64,000 nt of DNA from contig JBNLAT010000005.1 in the NCBI GenBank assembly GCA_050302275.1, positions 1 to 64,000 of the forward strand, given 5' to 3'. This document shows positions 27,407 through 35,678 of the stretch, piece by piece (position 1 is the stretch's first letter; every line of letters begins with the position of its first letter). The notes beneath the pieces are model-generated. The model saw only the letters and a list, made by a program, of their open reading frames with translations, made no database searches and had not been told where the DNA came from. The translations under genes and the position numbers were made by a program. The DNA comes from JAPHTQ01 sp050302275 (lineage in GTDB: Bacteria > Pseudomonadota > Gammaproteobacteria > Thiohalomonadales > Thiohalomonadaceae).

Positions 27407-27504
27407 TCTTATCTCCTTCAGACCTCATATTGATAATTAAACGACACCACTTCGCCGCCCGACACAGGGCTGGCGGTTTGCCGCTTGGGGAGCGCGAGAG
27501 GTTA

Positions 27505-27531
27505 TTAGCACTCCCCGCACGTGAGTGCTAA
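27505..27531. promoter_or_regulatory. CIRCE operator (HrcA-binding)
   Basis: TTAGCACTC - 9 bases - GAGTGCTAA, a perfect match to the consensus in both arms. It overlaps the last base of the -10 box of the groES promoter, so HrcA binding would block transcription start. HrcA regulation is established for this element; hrcA itself is not in the window. Confidence 0.97.
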
Positions 27532-27558
27532 TAATAATTTCCAAATCGGATTAGTCAA
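27531..27558 (-). promoter_or_regulatory. Sigma-70 promoter of groES-groEL
   Basis: On the minus strand TTGACT (27553-27558), 16-base spacer, TATTAT (27531-27536), running directly into CIRCE. I saw no RpoH-type CTTGAA/CCCCAT pair, so heat control appears to be through HrcA. Confidence 0.85.
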
Positions 27559-27574
27559 TAGGCGGAGAGGAGAA

Positions 27575-28018
27575 TCAGCGCTCGTCTTCGCGACGATATT
27601 CGCCTTCCAGGGTCTGCGGGCCGTCGTCACGCCGGTGTGAACCGGGGCGAGGCCCCATGGTGTGAATCACGCCACGCTCAAGTACTTTTAAAATCAACCA
27701 CTTGCGTAACGGTGGAATCAGGCCGAGGAAACCGATGGTATCGGTGAAGAATCCAGGGGTCAGCAGTAGCGCACCACAGACCAGTAGTACCATCCCCTCC
27801 AGCATCGGCATGGCGGGCAGCTCACCACGAGCCATGGATTGTTGCACCCGGGCGTAGGTATAGAGCCCCTGGTGACGCAGCAGCAGGGCACCGAGCACAG
27901 CGGTGAAGACCACCAGAAAGACTGTCGGCAGGGCGCCGATAATGCCGCCGACCTTGATCAGCAGATAGATTTCGATAAGGGGAACCAGCAGGAAAAGGAT
28001 AAAAAAGAGTCGAAACAA
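27575..28018 (-). CDS. fxsA: FxsA family membrane protein
   Basis: About 147 residues if started at TTG 28018, which has AAGG eight bases upstream and gives the family-like beginning FRLFFILFLLVPLIEIYLL. The open frame reaches 28144 but that N-terminus is hydrophilic, lacks a ribosome site and overlaps the cutA start. Features: first membrane helix, IEIYLLIKVGGIIG, two further helices (VFLVVFTAVLGALLL and MVLLVCGALLLTPGFFTD) and a charged C-terminal tail, as in E. coli FxsA, which sits beside groESL too and relieves phage T7 exclusion by F plasmid. Start is uncertain. Confidence 0.85.
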   Translation of the reverse strand: MFRLFFILFLLVPLIEIYLLIKVGGIIGALPTVFLVVFTAVLGALLLRHQGLYTYARVQQSMARGELPAMPMLEGMVLLVCGALLLTPGFFTDTIGFLGLIPPLRKWLILKVLERGVIHTMGPRPGSHRRDDGPQTLEGEYRREDER

Positions 28019-28142
28019 GAGTCTGGCCTTTTGTGTCAGGGGGCGGGTAGTATAACGCTCGCAAGCATATGATTCACAGCGGCCACCGTGCCTGTCCTGG
28101 CTTAAGCCGGAATTAACCAAACCGAAGCTACGCTTACCCCCC

Positions 28143-28460
28143 ATGCAACACTACCTGTTCATCTCAACCTGTCCCAATATGGATGTCGCCGAAACCCTGG
28201 CGGAGATACTGGTGAGCGAGAAGCTGGCTGCCTGCGTCAACATCCTGCCGGGAGCCCTCTCCATCTATGAATGGCAGGGCCAGGTGGAAAAAGAACAGGA
28301 GTGCGTGCTGCTGATAAAAAGTAGAGAAGACCGCCTGAAGGTGCTGGAGGAGCGCCTGCTGGCGGAACACCCATACGAACTCCCGGAGTTGATCGCGGTC
28401 CCTATCCAGAAGGGTTCTGCGGCCTATCTTTCCTGGGTAGACACACAACTGGATAAATAA
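28143..28460 (+). CDS. cutA: Divalent-cation tolerance protein CutA
   Basis: 105-residue trimeric PII-like protein. ISTCPNMDVAETLAEILVSEKLAACVNILPG spans 7-37; the CutA hallmarks are LAACVNI, YEWQGQVEKEQE (about 44-55) and the C-terminal LPELIAVPI with SYLSW-like AAYLSWVD. Its exact biochemical role is unsettled; loss affects copper sensitivity in E. coli, partly through dsbD polarity. The gene precedes dsbD by three bases, the same order as in E. coli. Confidence 0.96.
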   Translation: MQHYLFISTCPNMDVAETLAEILVSEKLAACVNILPGALSIYEWQGQVEKEQECVLLIKSREDRLKVLEERLLAEHPYELPELIAVPIQKGSAAYLSWVDTQLDK

Positions 28461-28463
28461 AGA

Positions 28464-30689
28464 ATGAAAAGAATCATCACCACACTATTCGCCCTGTTGT
28501 TGCTCAACGTTCCACTGCATGCAGAAGAGGAACTACTGGAACCGGCCAAGGCGTTCGCCCTGTCGGTCGAGGCCATCGACGGCCAGTCGGTCAAGGCCAC
28601 CTGGACCATTGCCGACGGCTACTACCTCTATCGCAGCAAGTTCCGCTTCGACAGCGGCAGCGAAGGAATCAGCCTGGGCGAAGCGCAACTGCCCGCCGGC
28701 AAGATCAAGCACGACGAATTTTTCGGTGATGTGGAGATCTACCGTGGCAGCGTTAGTGCGGTGATCCCGGTCGAGCGGGCCGCCGGGGCCGGCGACAGCC
28801 TGGTGCTGAAAACCACCTCACAGGGCTGCGCCGATATCGGCGTCTGCTACCCACCACTGAAGCAGAGCAACACTATCAAGCTGGCTGCAGTCAGCGCCAA
28901 ACCAGCCGCCAAACCCGCCTTCATCAGTGGCTCAGGCAGCGGGATGGACAGTGGCGATGATGAGATTCTGGACCCAGATCAGGCCTTCCACTTCGATACC
29001 CTGGTGCTGGACGGCAATACCGTCATCGCACGTTGGGAGATCGCGCCGAAGCACTACCTCTATAAAGATAAATTCAAATTCGAACTGCTGGATGCCGATG
29101 GCGTCACCCTGGGTCAGGCACAACTGCCGCCGGGTGAAGAGAAGGACGACGAGTTCTTCGGCCGCATAGAGGTTTACCACAACCTGGTCGAAGCACGTCT
29201 GTCGCTGCAGCGTACCAATCTTGATGCCACCAGCGTCAAGCTCAAGGTCGGTTACCAGGGCTGCGCCGAAGCGGGGATCTGCTATCCGCCGCAGAAGAAG
29301 AGCGTCAGCCTGGACCTGCCTGCCGGTGCAGCGACTGCCACCGCTGTAGCAAAACCGGCTGCAAACGCCGCGCCGCTGAGCGAACAGGATCGCCTCGCCG
29401 CCGCGCTGGCCGGTGACAACACCACCGGCACTATTCTGCTGTTCTTTGTCGCCGGACTGCTGCTGGCATTTACCCCCTGCGTCTTCCCGATGATCCCGAT
29501 CCTCTCCAGCATCATCGTCGGTCAGGGCGGGGAGATGACCACCCGCAAGGCATTTGTCCTCTCCGTTACCTACGTACTGGCGATGGCCTTCACCTATACG
29601 GTAGCCGGAATCATCGCTGGGGTATTCGGCTCCAACCTGCAGGCGGCGTTCCAGAACCCCTGGATCCTCGGCACCTTCTCCGCAGTATTCGTGGCCCTCG
29701 CCTTCTCCATGTTTGGCTTCTATGAGCTGCAACTTCCATCTGCGATCCAAAGTAAGCTGACCGAAGTGAGCAATCGCCAACAGGGCGGCAGCCTGATTGG
29801 CGTCGCCATCATGGGCCTGCTCTCGGCGCTGATCGTCGGCCCCTGCGTCGCCCCACCGCTGATGGGCGCGCTGATCTACATCGGTCAGACCGGTGACCCA
29901 TGGCTTGGCGGCCTGGCACTGTTCGCCCTCTCCATGGGCATGGGCGCACCACTGGTGGCCATCGGTACCGCTGGCGGCAAATTCCTGCCCCGTGCCGGCG
30001 GCTGGATGGACGCAGTGAAGGCGGTCTTTGGCGTACTGCTGCTGGCTGTTGCGGTGTGGATGCTGGAGCGCGTACTGCCTGCCGAGATCGCCATGCTGCT
30101 GTGGGCACTGCTACTGCTCGGCTCGGCCATCTACATGGGTGCGCTGGAACCGCTCAAGGAAGGCGCTAGTGGCTGGCGTAAATTGTGGAAAATGCTCGGT
30201 CTGGTGATGCTGCTACAGGGGGCGCTGATACTGATCGGCCTCTCCGCTGGCAACACCGATCCGCTGCAACCGCTCAAGGGTATCGGATTTAGCGGCAGCA
30301 GCAGTGCCGCCAAACCGGCCCATCTGGTGTTCAAACAGGTCACCAGTGTCGAAGAGCTGGAGCGTGAGGTGGCCGCCGCCGCCGCTCAGGGCAAGAGTGT
30401 GATGCTCGACTTCTATGCCGACTGGTGTGTCTCCTGCAAGGAGTTCGAGAAGTACACCTTCTCCAATCCGCAGGTCCTCGCCGCGTTGGGCAACAGCGTC
30501 GCGCTGCAGGCCGACGTCACCGACAACAACGATGCACAACAGGCGATGCTCAAACGCTTCGGCCTGATCGGCCCGCCGGGCATTATCTTCTATGATGTAC
30601 AGGGCAATGAGCTCACACCCCATCGGGTAGTCGGCTTTATGGAGGCGGATGAGTTCGCCGCCCATATCAACCGCGCCCTGGGACAATAA
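28464..30689 (+). CDS. dsbD: Thiol:disulfide interchange protein DsbD with duplicated N-terminal domain
   Basis: 741 residues, about 150-180 longer than usual. Signal peptide 1-20. Two periplasmic nDsbD domains follow: one ending with GCADIGVCYPP (about 119-129), the other with GCAEAGICYPP (about 266-276), each with its own Cys pair. The eight-helix transmembrane domain (about 320-610) has the redox Cys in FTPCVFP and GPCVAPP. The C-terminal thioredoxin domain has WCVSC near 654-658. It passes electrons from cytosolic thioredoxin to periplasmic partners such as DsbC and cytochrome c maturation proteins. Flanked at three and two bases by cutA and a TlpA-like lipoprotein gene. Confidence 0.96.
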   Translation: MKRIITTLFALLLLNVPLHAEEELLEPAKAFALSVEAIDGQSVKATWTIADGYYLYRSKFRFDSGSEGISLGEAQLPAGKIKHDEFFGDVEIYRGSVSAVIPVERAAGAGDSLVLKTTSQGCADIGVCYPPLKQSNTIKLAAVSAKPAAKPAFISGSGSGMDSGDDEILDPDQAFHFDTLVLDGNTVIARWEIAPKHYLYKDKFKFELLDADGVTLGQAQLPPGEEKDDEFFGRIEVYHNLVEARLSLQRTNLDATSVKLKVGYQGCAEAGICYPPQKKSVSLDLPAGAATATAVAKPAANAAPLSEQDRLAAALAGDNTTGTILLFFVAGLLLAFTPCVFPMIPILSSIIVGQGGEMTTRKAFVLSVTYVLAMAFTYTVAGIIAGVFGSNLQAAFQNPWILGTFSAVFVALAFSMFGFYELQLPSAIQSKLTEVSNRQQGGSLIGVAIMGLLSALIVGPCVAPPLMGALIYIGQTGDPWLGGLALFALSMGMGAPLVAIGTAGGKFLPRAGGWMDAVKAVFGVLLLAVAVWMLERVLPAEIAMLLWALLLLGSAIYMGALEPLKEGASGWRKLWKMLGLVMLLQGALILIGLSAGNTDPLQPLKGIGFSGSSSAAKPAHLVFKQVTSVEELEREVAAAAAQGKSVMLDFYADWCVSCKEFEKYTFSNPQVLAALGNSVALQADVTDNNDAQQAMLKRFGLIGPPGIIFYDVQGNELTPHRVVGFMEADEFAAHINRALGQ

Positions 30690-30691
30690 TC

Positions 30692-31192
30692 ATGCGCCGC
30701 CTGCTGCCCCTGCTACTAATTACCACACTGCTCAGTGCCTGCGGTGAATCACCGTCCAGTAGTGCCGCCAAAGCACTTCCTCAGGCGGTCGATTTCAGCT
30801 TCCCCGATCTGGATGGGGAAAAACACAGTCTGAAACAGTGGCAGGGCCAGGTGGTCATGCTCAATTTCTGGGCACCCTGGTGCCCACCCTGCCGCAAGGA
30901 AGTCCCCGCCTTTGTCGAGTTGCAGGAGAAATACGCCGATAAAGGCTTCACCATCGTCGGCATCACCGTCGACACTCAGGAAAATGCCCAGGTCTTCGCC
31001 GATACCATGGGTATCAACTATCCGATCCTGATCGCCGAAGAGCAGGGCATCGCCCTGGCGGAAAAATACGGCAACAAGGTCGGCGCCCTGCCCTTTACCG
31101 CCTTTATCGACCGGGATGGACGGGTGGTTTCCACCCACCGCTCCGAAGTGACCCGTGAGACCGCAGAAAAGGCCCTCTCGGGTCTGTTATAA
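30692..31192 (+). CDS. TlpA/ResA-family thioredoxin-fold lipoprotein
   Basis: 166 residues. Lipoprotein signal with lipobox LSAC ending at Cys17, so it is anchored facing the periplasm. AhpC/TSA-like thioredoxin domain with NFWAPWCPPCRKEVP (CPPC at 64-67) and the cis-Pro loop GALPFTAFIDRDG near 131-143. It is separated from dsbD by two bases, so DsbD very likely reduces it; the usual jobs of such proteins are cytochrome c or cuA-site maturation. Confidence 0.9.
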   Translation: MRRLLPLLLITTLLSACGESPSSSAAKALPQAVDFSFPDLDGEKHSLKQWQGQVVMLNFWAPWCPPCRKEVPAFVELQEKYADKGFTIVGITVDTQENAQVFADTMGINYPILIAEEQGIALAEKYGNKVGALPFTAFIDRDGRVVSTHRSEVTRETAEKALSGLL

Positions 31193-31378
31193 ACCCGAAC
31201 GTGATCCAGGTCACAACTCGAACAGGACAGAACTTGCAATTATCTTCGCTGAAATAGCGTCTAACTCTTTAGTTGTAGACTTTCGCCCCCCCATGGTGCA
31301 CAATGGCGGCCGTCTTGGGGGACCTCGCAGCAAAAATAACGGCAATATGCGGGGAAATGCGACAAACATTCGGTATAT

Positions 31379-31395
31379 TTGCGCAATTGGCGCAA
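31379..31395. promoter_or_regulatory. Inverted repeat in the aroQ leader
   Basis: TTGCGC-AATTG-GCGCAA, perfect 6-bp arms, 22 bases before the aroQ start in a 224-base gap. Could be an operator or RNA hairpin; no regulator is identifiable from it. I saw no other clear element in this gap. Confidence 0.35.
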
Positions 31396-31416
31396 TAAAG
31401 AAGGCGGGACGTAAAA

Positions 31417-31866
31417 ATGGCCAAATTGCTGGTACTCAACGGTCCGAATCTCAACCTCCTTGGGAGTCGTGAGCCCGGCCACTACGGTACCGATAAGCTG
31501 GACCAGATTAATCAGCGTCTCGTCGAGCAAGCCGACGCCGCAGGCCATCAGTTAGAAACCTTCCAGAGCAACGCCGAACATGAACTGGTGGATCGCGTCC
31601 ACCGCGCAGGTAGCGAAGGCATCGCCTGGATCGTTATCAACCCGGCGGCTTTCACTCACACCAGTGTTGCCCTGCGCGATGCCCTGGCCGGCGTCTCCAT
31701 CCCCTTTATCGAAGTGCACCTCTCCAACGTCCACGCACGTGAGGAGTTCAGGCGCCATTCCTACTTTTCAGACATCGCCAGCGGCGTAATTAGCGGCCTT
31801 GGTGCCCACGGTTACGAGCTGGCCCTGACGGCAATTCTGCGCCGTCTTAACGAACAACAGGCATAA
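31417..31866 (+). CDS. aroQ: Type II 3-dehydroquinate dehydratase
   Basis: 149-residue dodecameric enzyme of the shikimate pathway. LLVLNGPNLNLLGSREPG (4-21) is the family signature, with the catalytic Tyr at 23 in HYGT; FQSNAEHELVDRVHRA near 48 and the substrate-binding VHLSNVHAREEFRRHSYFS near 99-117 (catalytic His) follow. Full length. First of aroQ-accB-accC, a widely conserved gammaproteobacterial order; accB starts 20 bases after its stop. Confidence 0.98.
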   Translation: MAKLLVLNGPNLNLLGSREPGHYGTDKLDQINQRLVEQADAAGHQLETFQSNAEHELVDRVHRAGSEGIAWIVINPAAFTHTSVALRDALAGVSIPFIEVHLSNVHAREEFRRHSYFSDIASGVISGLGAHGYELALTAILRRLNEQQA

Positions 31867-31886
31867 CAACGACAGGTTCAAGCACT

Positions 31887-32339
31887 ATGGACATACGCAA
31901 AGTCAAAAAACTGATCGAACTGCTGGAAGAGTCCGGCATCGCGGAAATCGAGATCCACGAAGGCGAGGAGTCGGTACGCATCAGCCGCAGCAGCCAGATT
32001 GCCCCGCAAATGATGCAGGCCGCCCCGATGGCTGCCGCTCCCGTTGCGCCGGCAGCAGCGCCCGCGCCAGCCGCTGCAGAGAGCAGCGAACCGGCCCTGC
32101 CCAGTGGCCATCAAGTCACTTCGCCTATCGTCGGCACCTTCTATCGCTCACCGTCCCCCAGCGCCAAGGCGTTTGTTGAGGTCGGCCACAGCGTGAACGC
32201 AGGCGACACCCTGTGCATCATTGAAGCAATGAAGATCATGAACCAGATCGAGGCCGACAAGTCCGGGGTGGTCAAGGCTATCCTCGCGGAGAACGGTCAG
32301 CCGGTCGAGTATGGTCAGCCGCTGTTCATCATCGAATGA
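31887..32339 (+). CDS. accB: Biotin carboxyl carrier protein of acetyl-CoA carboxylase
   Basis: 150 residues. N-terminal dimer/contact region MDIRKVKKLIELLEESGIAE, a Pro/Ala-rich linker (about 47-70), and the C-terminal biotinyl domain with SPIVGTFYRSPSP and the biotinylated Lys in EAMKIMNQIEAD (Lys at about 116; the usual EAMKM is EAMKIM here, as is normal in AccB). Carries CO2 from AccC to the carboxyltransferase in the first step of fatty-acid synthesis. Co-transcribed with accC after a 27-base gap. Confidence 0.98.
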   Translation: MDIRKVKKLIELLEESGIAEIEIHEGEESVRISRSSQIAPQMMQAAPMAAAPVAPAAAPAPAAAESSEPALPSGHQVTSPIVGTFYRSPSPSAKAFVEVGHSVNAGDTLCIIEAMKIMNQIEADKSGVVKAILAENGQPVEYGQPLFIIE

Positions 32340-32366
32340 TGCAAACCTGGATAAAACATTACTGCC

Positions 32367-33707
32367 ATGTTTGACAAAATAGTTATCGCCAATCGGGGCG
32401 AGATCGCCCTGCGTATCCTGCGCGCCTGCCGCGAACTGGGGATCAAGACCGTCGCGGTCCACTCCTCCGCCGATCGCGATCTCAAGCACGTGCGTCTGGC
32501 CGACGAATCGGTCTGTATCGGTCCGGCTTCCTCTCTGGAGAGTTACCTCAATGTTCCCGCACTGATCAGCGCGGCTGAGGTCACCGATGCTATGGCCATC
32601 CATCCTGGCTACGGCTTCCTTTCGGAAAACGCCGATTTCGCCGAACGCGTCGAGGAAAGCGGCTTCGCCTTCATCGGCCCGCGTCCTGAAACTATCCGCC
32701 TGATGGGCGACAAGGTTTCCGCCATCGATTCGATGAAAATGGCGGGCGTCCCCACCGTGCCCGGTTCCGGCGGCCCACTGGGAGAGGACCCGGACACCAA
32801 TCTGGCCATCGCCCGTGACATCGGCTATCCGGTTATCATCAAGGCCGCTGGTGGTGGTGGTGGTCGCGGTATGCGCGTGGTCCATTCCGAGGCCAACCTG
32901 CTCTCCGCCATCTCCCTGACCAAGAACGAGGCGGGTACCGCCTTCGGCAACGACACCGTCTATATGGAAAAGTACCTGGAAAATCCACGTCACGTGGAGA
33001 TCCAGGTACTGGCCGACACCCACGGTAATGCTATTCACCTGGGTGAGCGCGACTGCTCAATGCAGCGCCGTCACCAGAAAGTTATCGAGGAAGCGCCCGC
33101 ACCGGGAATTACCGAAGAGATGCGCCAGCAGATCGGCCGCCGCTGCGCCGATGCCTGCGTCGAGATCGGTTACCGGGGAGCCGGTACCTTCGAATTCCTC
33201 TATGAAAACGGTGAGTTCTATTTCATTGAAATGAACACCCGCGTTCAGGTGGAACATCCGGTCACTGAGATGATCACCGGCGTCGATATCGTACGTGAGC
33301 AGATCCTGATCGCTGCTGGCGAGAAGCTGAGCTTTACCCAGGACGATATCAAAATCACCGGTCACGCCATTGAGTGTCGCATCAACGCCGAGAACCCGGA
33401 AAACTTCATGCCTTCACCGGGCAAGATCGAACGGGTCCACATGCCGGGCGGTCCTGGTATTCGAGTCGACTCGCACATCTACGGCGGCTACACCGTACCG
33501 CCCTACTACGACTCAATGATCGGTAAGCTAATCGCCCACGGCGCTACTCGTGAAGTTGCCCTGGCACGCATGCGCACCGCCCTGGATGAAACCATCATCG
33601 AAGGCATTAAGACCAATATCCCACTGCACCGACAGCTGGTCGACGACGCCGCATTCCAGGAAGGTGGCACCAATATCCACTATCTGGAAAAGAAACTCGG
33701 CCTGTAG
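32367..33707 (+). CDS. accC: Biotin carboxylase of acetyl-CoA carboxylase
   Basis: 446-residue ATP-grasp enzyme. MFDKIVIANRGEIALRILRA at the N-terminus, HPGYGFLSENADFAE near 79, the glycine-rich lid AAGGGGGRGMRVV (about 160-172), the RDCSMQRRHQKVIEEAPAP segment near 230, and EMNTRVQVEHPVTEMITG near 288-305 with the metal and catalytic residues. Carboxylates biotin on AccB with bicarbonate and ATP. Full length. The aroQ-accB-accC unit ends at the terminator just after the stop. Confidence 0.98.
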   Translation: MFDKIVIANRGEIALRILRACRELGIKTVAVHSSADRDLKHVRLADESVCIGPASSLESYLNVPALISAAEVTDAMAIHPGYGFLSENADFAERVEESGFAFIGPRPETIRLMGDKVSAIDSMKMAGVPTVPGSGGPLGEDPDTNLAIARDIGYPVIIKAAGGGGGRGMRVVHSEANLLSAISLTKNEAGTAFGNDTVYMEKYLENPRHVEIQVLADTHGNAIHLGERDCSMQRRHQKVIEEAPAPGITEEMRQQIGRRCADACVEIGYRGAGTFEFLYENGEFYFIEMNTRVQVEHPVTEMITGVDIVREQILIAAGEKLSFTQDDIKITGHAIECRINAENPENFMPSPGKIERVHMPGGPGIRVDSHIYGGYTVPPYYDSMIGKLIAHGATREVALARMRTALDETIIEGIKTNIPLHRQLVDDAAFQEGGTNIHYLEKKLGL

Positions 33708-33727
33708 TTCAACGGAAAATGGGCACA

Positions 33728-33758
33728 AAAAAACACCGGCCAATGGCCGGTGTTTTTT
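33728..33758. terminator. Bidirectional terminator between accC and a beta-barrel gene
   Basis: 14-bp perfect stem AAAAAACACCGGCC - AAT - GGCCGGTGTTTTTT with T-runs on both strands; serves accC (plus) and the minus-strand outer-membrane gene. Confidence 0.92.
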
Positions 33759-33775
33759 TCGTCCAGCTAAACCTC

Positions 33776-34327
33776 TTAGAAATAGAAGTTAAAGCTGACA
33801 CCTGCGCTAGCAGTACCGATATTGGTCGCCTTCACAGTAGTAGCACCAGTGGAATCTTCACCAGACATATATCCGGCACGAGCAGCACCTTCGACGCTGA
33901 ACTGTTTGTTGAAGAAGTATTCAGCGCCAAATTCAGCCATGATTTGCATGATTTTGTAGTTAGAGTCGTTGGTGCTGGAATACGAGAAATAGCCACCAAA
34001 GAACGGAGCAAAGTCACTGGTCTTCATGTACTTGCGTGCGCCGGCCAGAATACCGAAGTCGGTACCGTTGGCGTCACCACCTTTAATGCCGATACCAATA
34101 CCCGCCAGGATCGCCAGATCCTTCTGCAGGAAGTACTTACCTTTAACGATATACAGGTCATCGGCAGCACCATTTACAACACTGGATTGAACCGCAGCGG
34201 AGGTTCCGTCAAAAGCAGTTACATTCAGCGCCATGCTGCCAGCCTGGAGGCTGTTGGCGGCATTGGCTGTGGCGGAAAAACCGATAACCGCGGCGGCGGC
34301 AAGAATCTTTGCATACAGTTTCATCAT
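33776..34327 (-). CDS. Small outer-membrane beta-barrel protein
   Basis: 183 residues (or 182 from the second Met). Signal peptide to about ANAA at 21-24, then alternating amphipathic strands and a C-terminal SFNFYF ending in Phe, the usual BAM recognition signal. AAGGA sits five bases before ATG 34327. Contains glycine-rich strands such as LAILAGIGIGIKGGD and FAPFFGGYFSY, as in eight-stranded barrels of the OmpA/OmpW-like outer_membrane_beta-brl class. Role unknown. It is inserted in the reverse direction between accC and prmA, which are normally close neighbours. Confidence 0.72.
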   Translation of the reverse strand: MMKLYAKILAAAAVIGFSATANAANSLQAGSMALNVTAFDGTSAAVQSSVVNGAADDLYIVKGKYFLQKDLAILAGIGIGIKGGDANGTDFGILAGARKYMKTSDFAPFFGGYFSYSSTNDSNYKIMQIMAEFGAEYFFNKQFSVEGAARAGYMSGEDSTGATTVKATNIGTASAGVSFNFYF

Positions 34328-34581
34328 GACATTCCTTATTTTGTCGTATTTAAAAGTTCACATGCCGATGTATCGCCCAAACGACACCCTGCATGCGGGG
34401 GGATTATACGGTCCGGGAGACACGATACAACCATTGCCTCCCGGGCAAATGCCTGCATATTCTCGCGTGCTCCTGATAACCAATACTGGTGTTAGATCAC
34501 AAAATATCGCTTTTCCCCCTACCACTCCTGGCTAGTTAGAAATGCTAAACTGCCGTCCAGCGCAACAATCGGACAAACTCA

Positions 34582-35463
34582 ATGCCCTGGCTACAACTGA
34601 CCTTCTATTCCACCAAGGATGATGCAGAACAACTTGGTGACCTGCTGAGTGAATGTGGCGCTGCCGCGGTCACCCTGCAGGACGCGGCGGATCAGCCGCT
34701 TTACGAACCGCCCAGAGGCACCACACCATTGTGGCAACTGACCAATGTGGTTGGTCTGTTCGAAGATAGTTATGAAGCCGAATCAGTCGTGCAACAGCTT
34801 GCGGCCCAATGGGACAGCGAGCTCCCCGATTACCGTAGCGAGATCCTGCAGGACCAGGCATGGGAACGGACCTGGATGGACGATTTCAAACCGATGCGCT
34901 TCGGCCAGCGGCTCTGGATCATCCCCAGTTGGAGCGAGCCACCTGATCCAGATGCCACCAATATCTTTCTCGACCCGGGACTCGCCTTCGGCACAGGCAC
35001 CCATCCCACCACCCGACTCTGTCTGGAGTGGTTGGATAGCCATGATGTCGCAGGGAAAACCGTGATCGACTACGGCTGTGGTTCCGGTATCCTGGCCATT
35101 GCCGCCGCCCTCCTCGGTGCGAAAGCGGTCGTCGGTGTGGATAACGATCCCCAGGCCCTGCTCGCCACCATGGAAAATGCCCGGCGCAACGAGGTTAACG
35201 AAAAGATCACCTGCTATCTGCCTAAGGAAGCGCCTGAAGAACCCGCCGAGCTGCTGCTCGCCAACATTCTGGCCGGACCGCTGATGGAACTGGCACCACA
35301 CCTTGCCAAACTGGTTATAAGTGAAGGGAGTATCGTACTTTCAGGCATCCTACCAGAACAGGCCGAAGCGGTATCCGAAGCCTATGCCCCCTGGTTCGAG
35401 ATGCAACCGGTAGCCGAACATGACGGCTGGATACGATTAGGCGGGACAAAAAAACCACAATAA
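34582..35463 (+). CDS. prmA: Ribosomal protein L11 methyltransferase
   Basis: 293 residues. N-terminal substrate-recognition domain with MPWLQLTFYST and WERTWMDDFKPMRFG near 94-108; the SAM domain has LDPGLAFGTGTHPTT near 131-145, motif I VIDYGCGSGILAIAAALLGA near 160-179, and the NILAGPL loop near 231. Trimethylates Lys and the N-terminus of L11. Found next to accBC in many gammaproteobacteria, here separated from accC by the reversed beta-barrel gene. Confidence 0.97.
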   Translation: MPWLQLTFYSTKDDAEQLGDLLSECGAAAVTLQDAADQPLYEPPRGTTPLWQLTNVVGLFEDSYEAESVVQQLAAQWDSELPDYRSEILQDQAWERTWMDDFKPMRFGQRLWIIPSWSEPPDPDATNIFLDPGLAFGTGTHPTTRLCLEWLDSHDVAGKTVIDYGCGSGILAIAAALLGAKAVVGVDNDPQALLATMENARRNEVNEKITCYLPKEAPEEPAELLLANILAGPLMELAPHLAKLVISEGSIVLSGILPEQAEAVSEAYAPWFEMQPVAEHDGWIRLGGTKKPQ

Positions 35464-35490
35464 AAAAGGCCATCATGATGACGGCCTTTT
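35464..35490 (+). terminator. Terminator of prmA
   Basis: AAAAGGCC-A-TCAT / ATGA-C-GGCCTTTT hairpin immediately after the prmA stop, ending in TTTT. Stem has one mismatch. Confidence 0.75.
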
Positions 35491-35507
35491 CAGTAAATGG
35501 GTGGTAA

Positions 35508-35678
35508 CTAGAAGCCATCTCAAAATTAGGGCTCGTGCCAGAGGCAAGGTGCCGCGAAGCTAATGCCCTTGGGTGCGCGGAACCTCTGAGGCGCGCAGTT
35601 TACTAGAGTAAATGAGCACCGGAAGAGGTTTTGCAACACCGCATATGGGGGCGAGAACAATTTTGAGACAGCTTCTAG
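35508..35678. repeat. Palindromic repeat, copy B (MITE-like)
   Basis: 171 bp with inverted ends CTAGAAGCCATCTCAAAATT and (opposite strand) CTAGAAGCTGTCTCAAAATT, extending inward through GGCTCGTGCC / GTTCTCGCCC. Shares AGTAAATGAGCACCG and TTGCAACACCG with copy A. The right end supplies the TAG stop codon of the minus-strand porin gene at 35675-35677. Confidence 0.82.

Noticed and set aside
25766..27433. 555-residue open frame opposite groES-groEL
   Set aside because: It runs antisense through two certain genes with strong codon bias, which creates long antisense frames; its composition (His/Gln/Gly-rich) is typical of such shadows and it has no ribosome site.
28019..28144. N-terminal extension of FxsA to 28144
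   Set aside because: Would overlap the cutA start and encodes hydrophilic residues unlike the family; TTG 28018 with AAGG is preferred.
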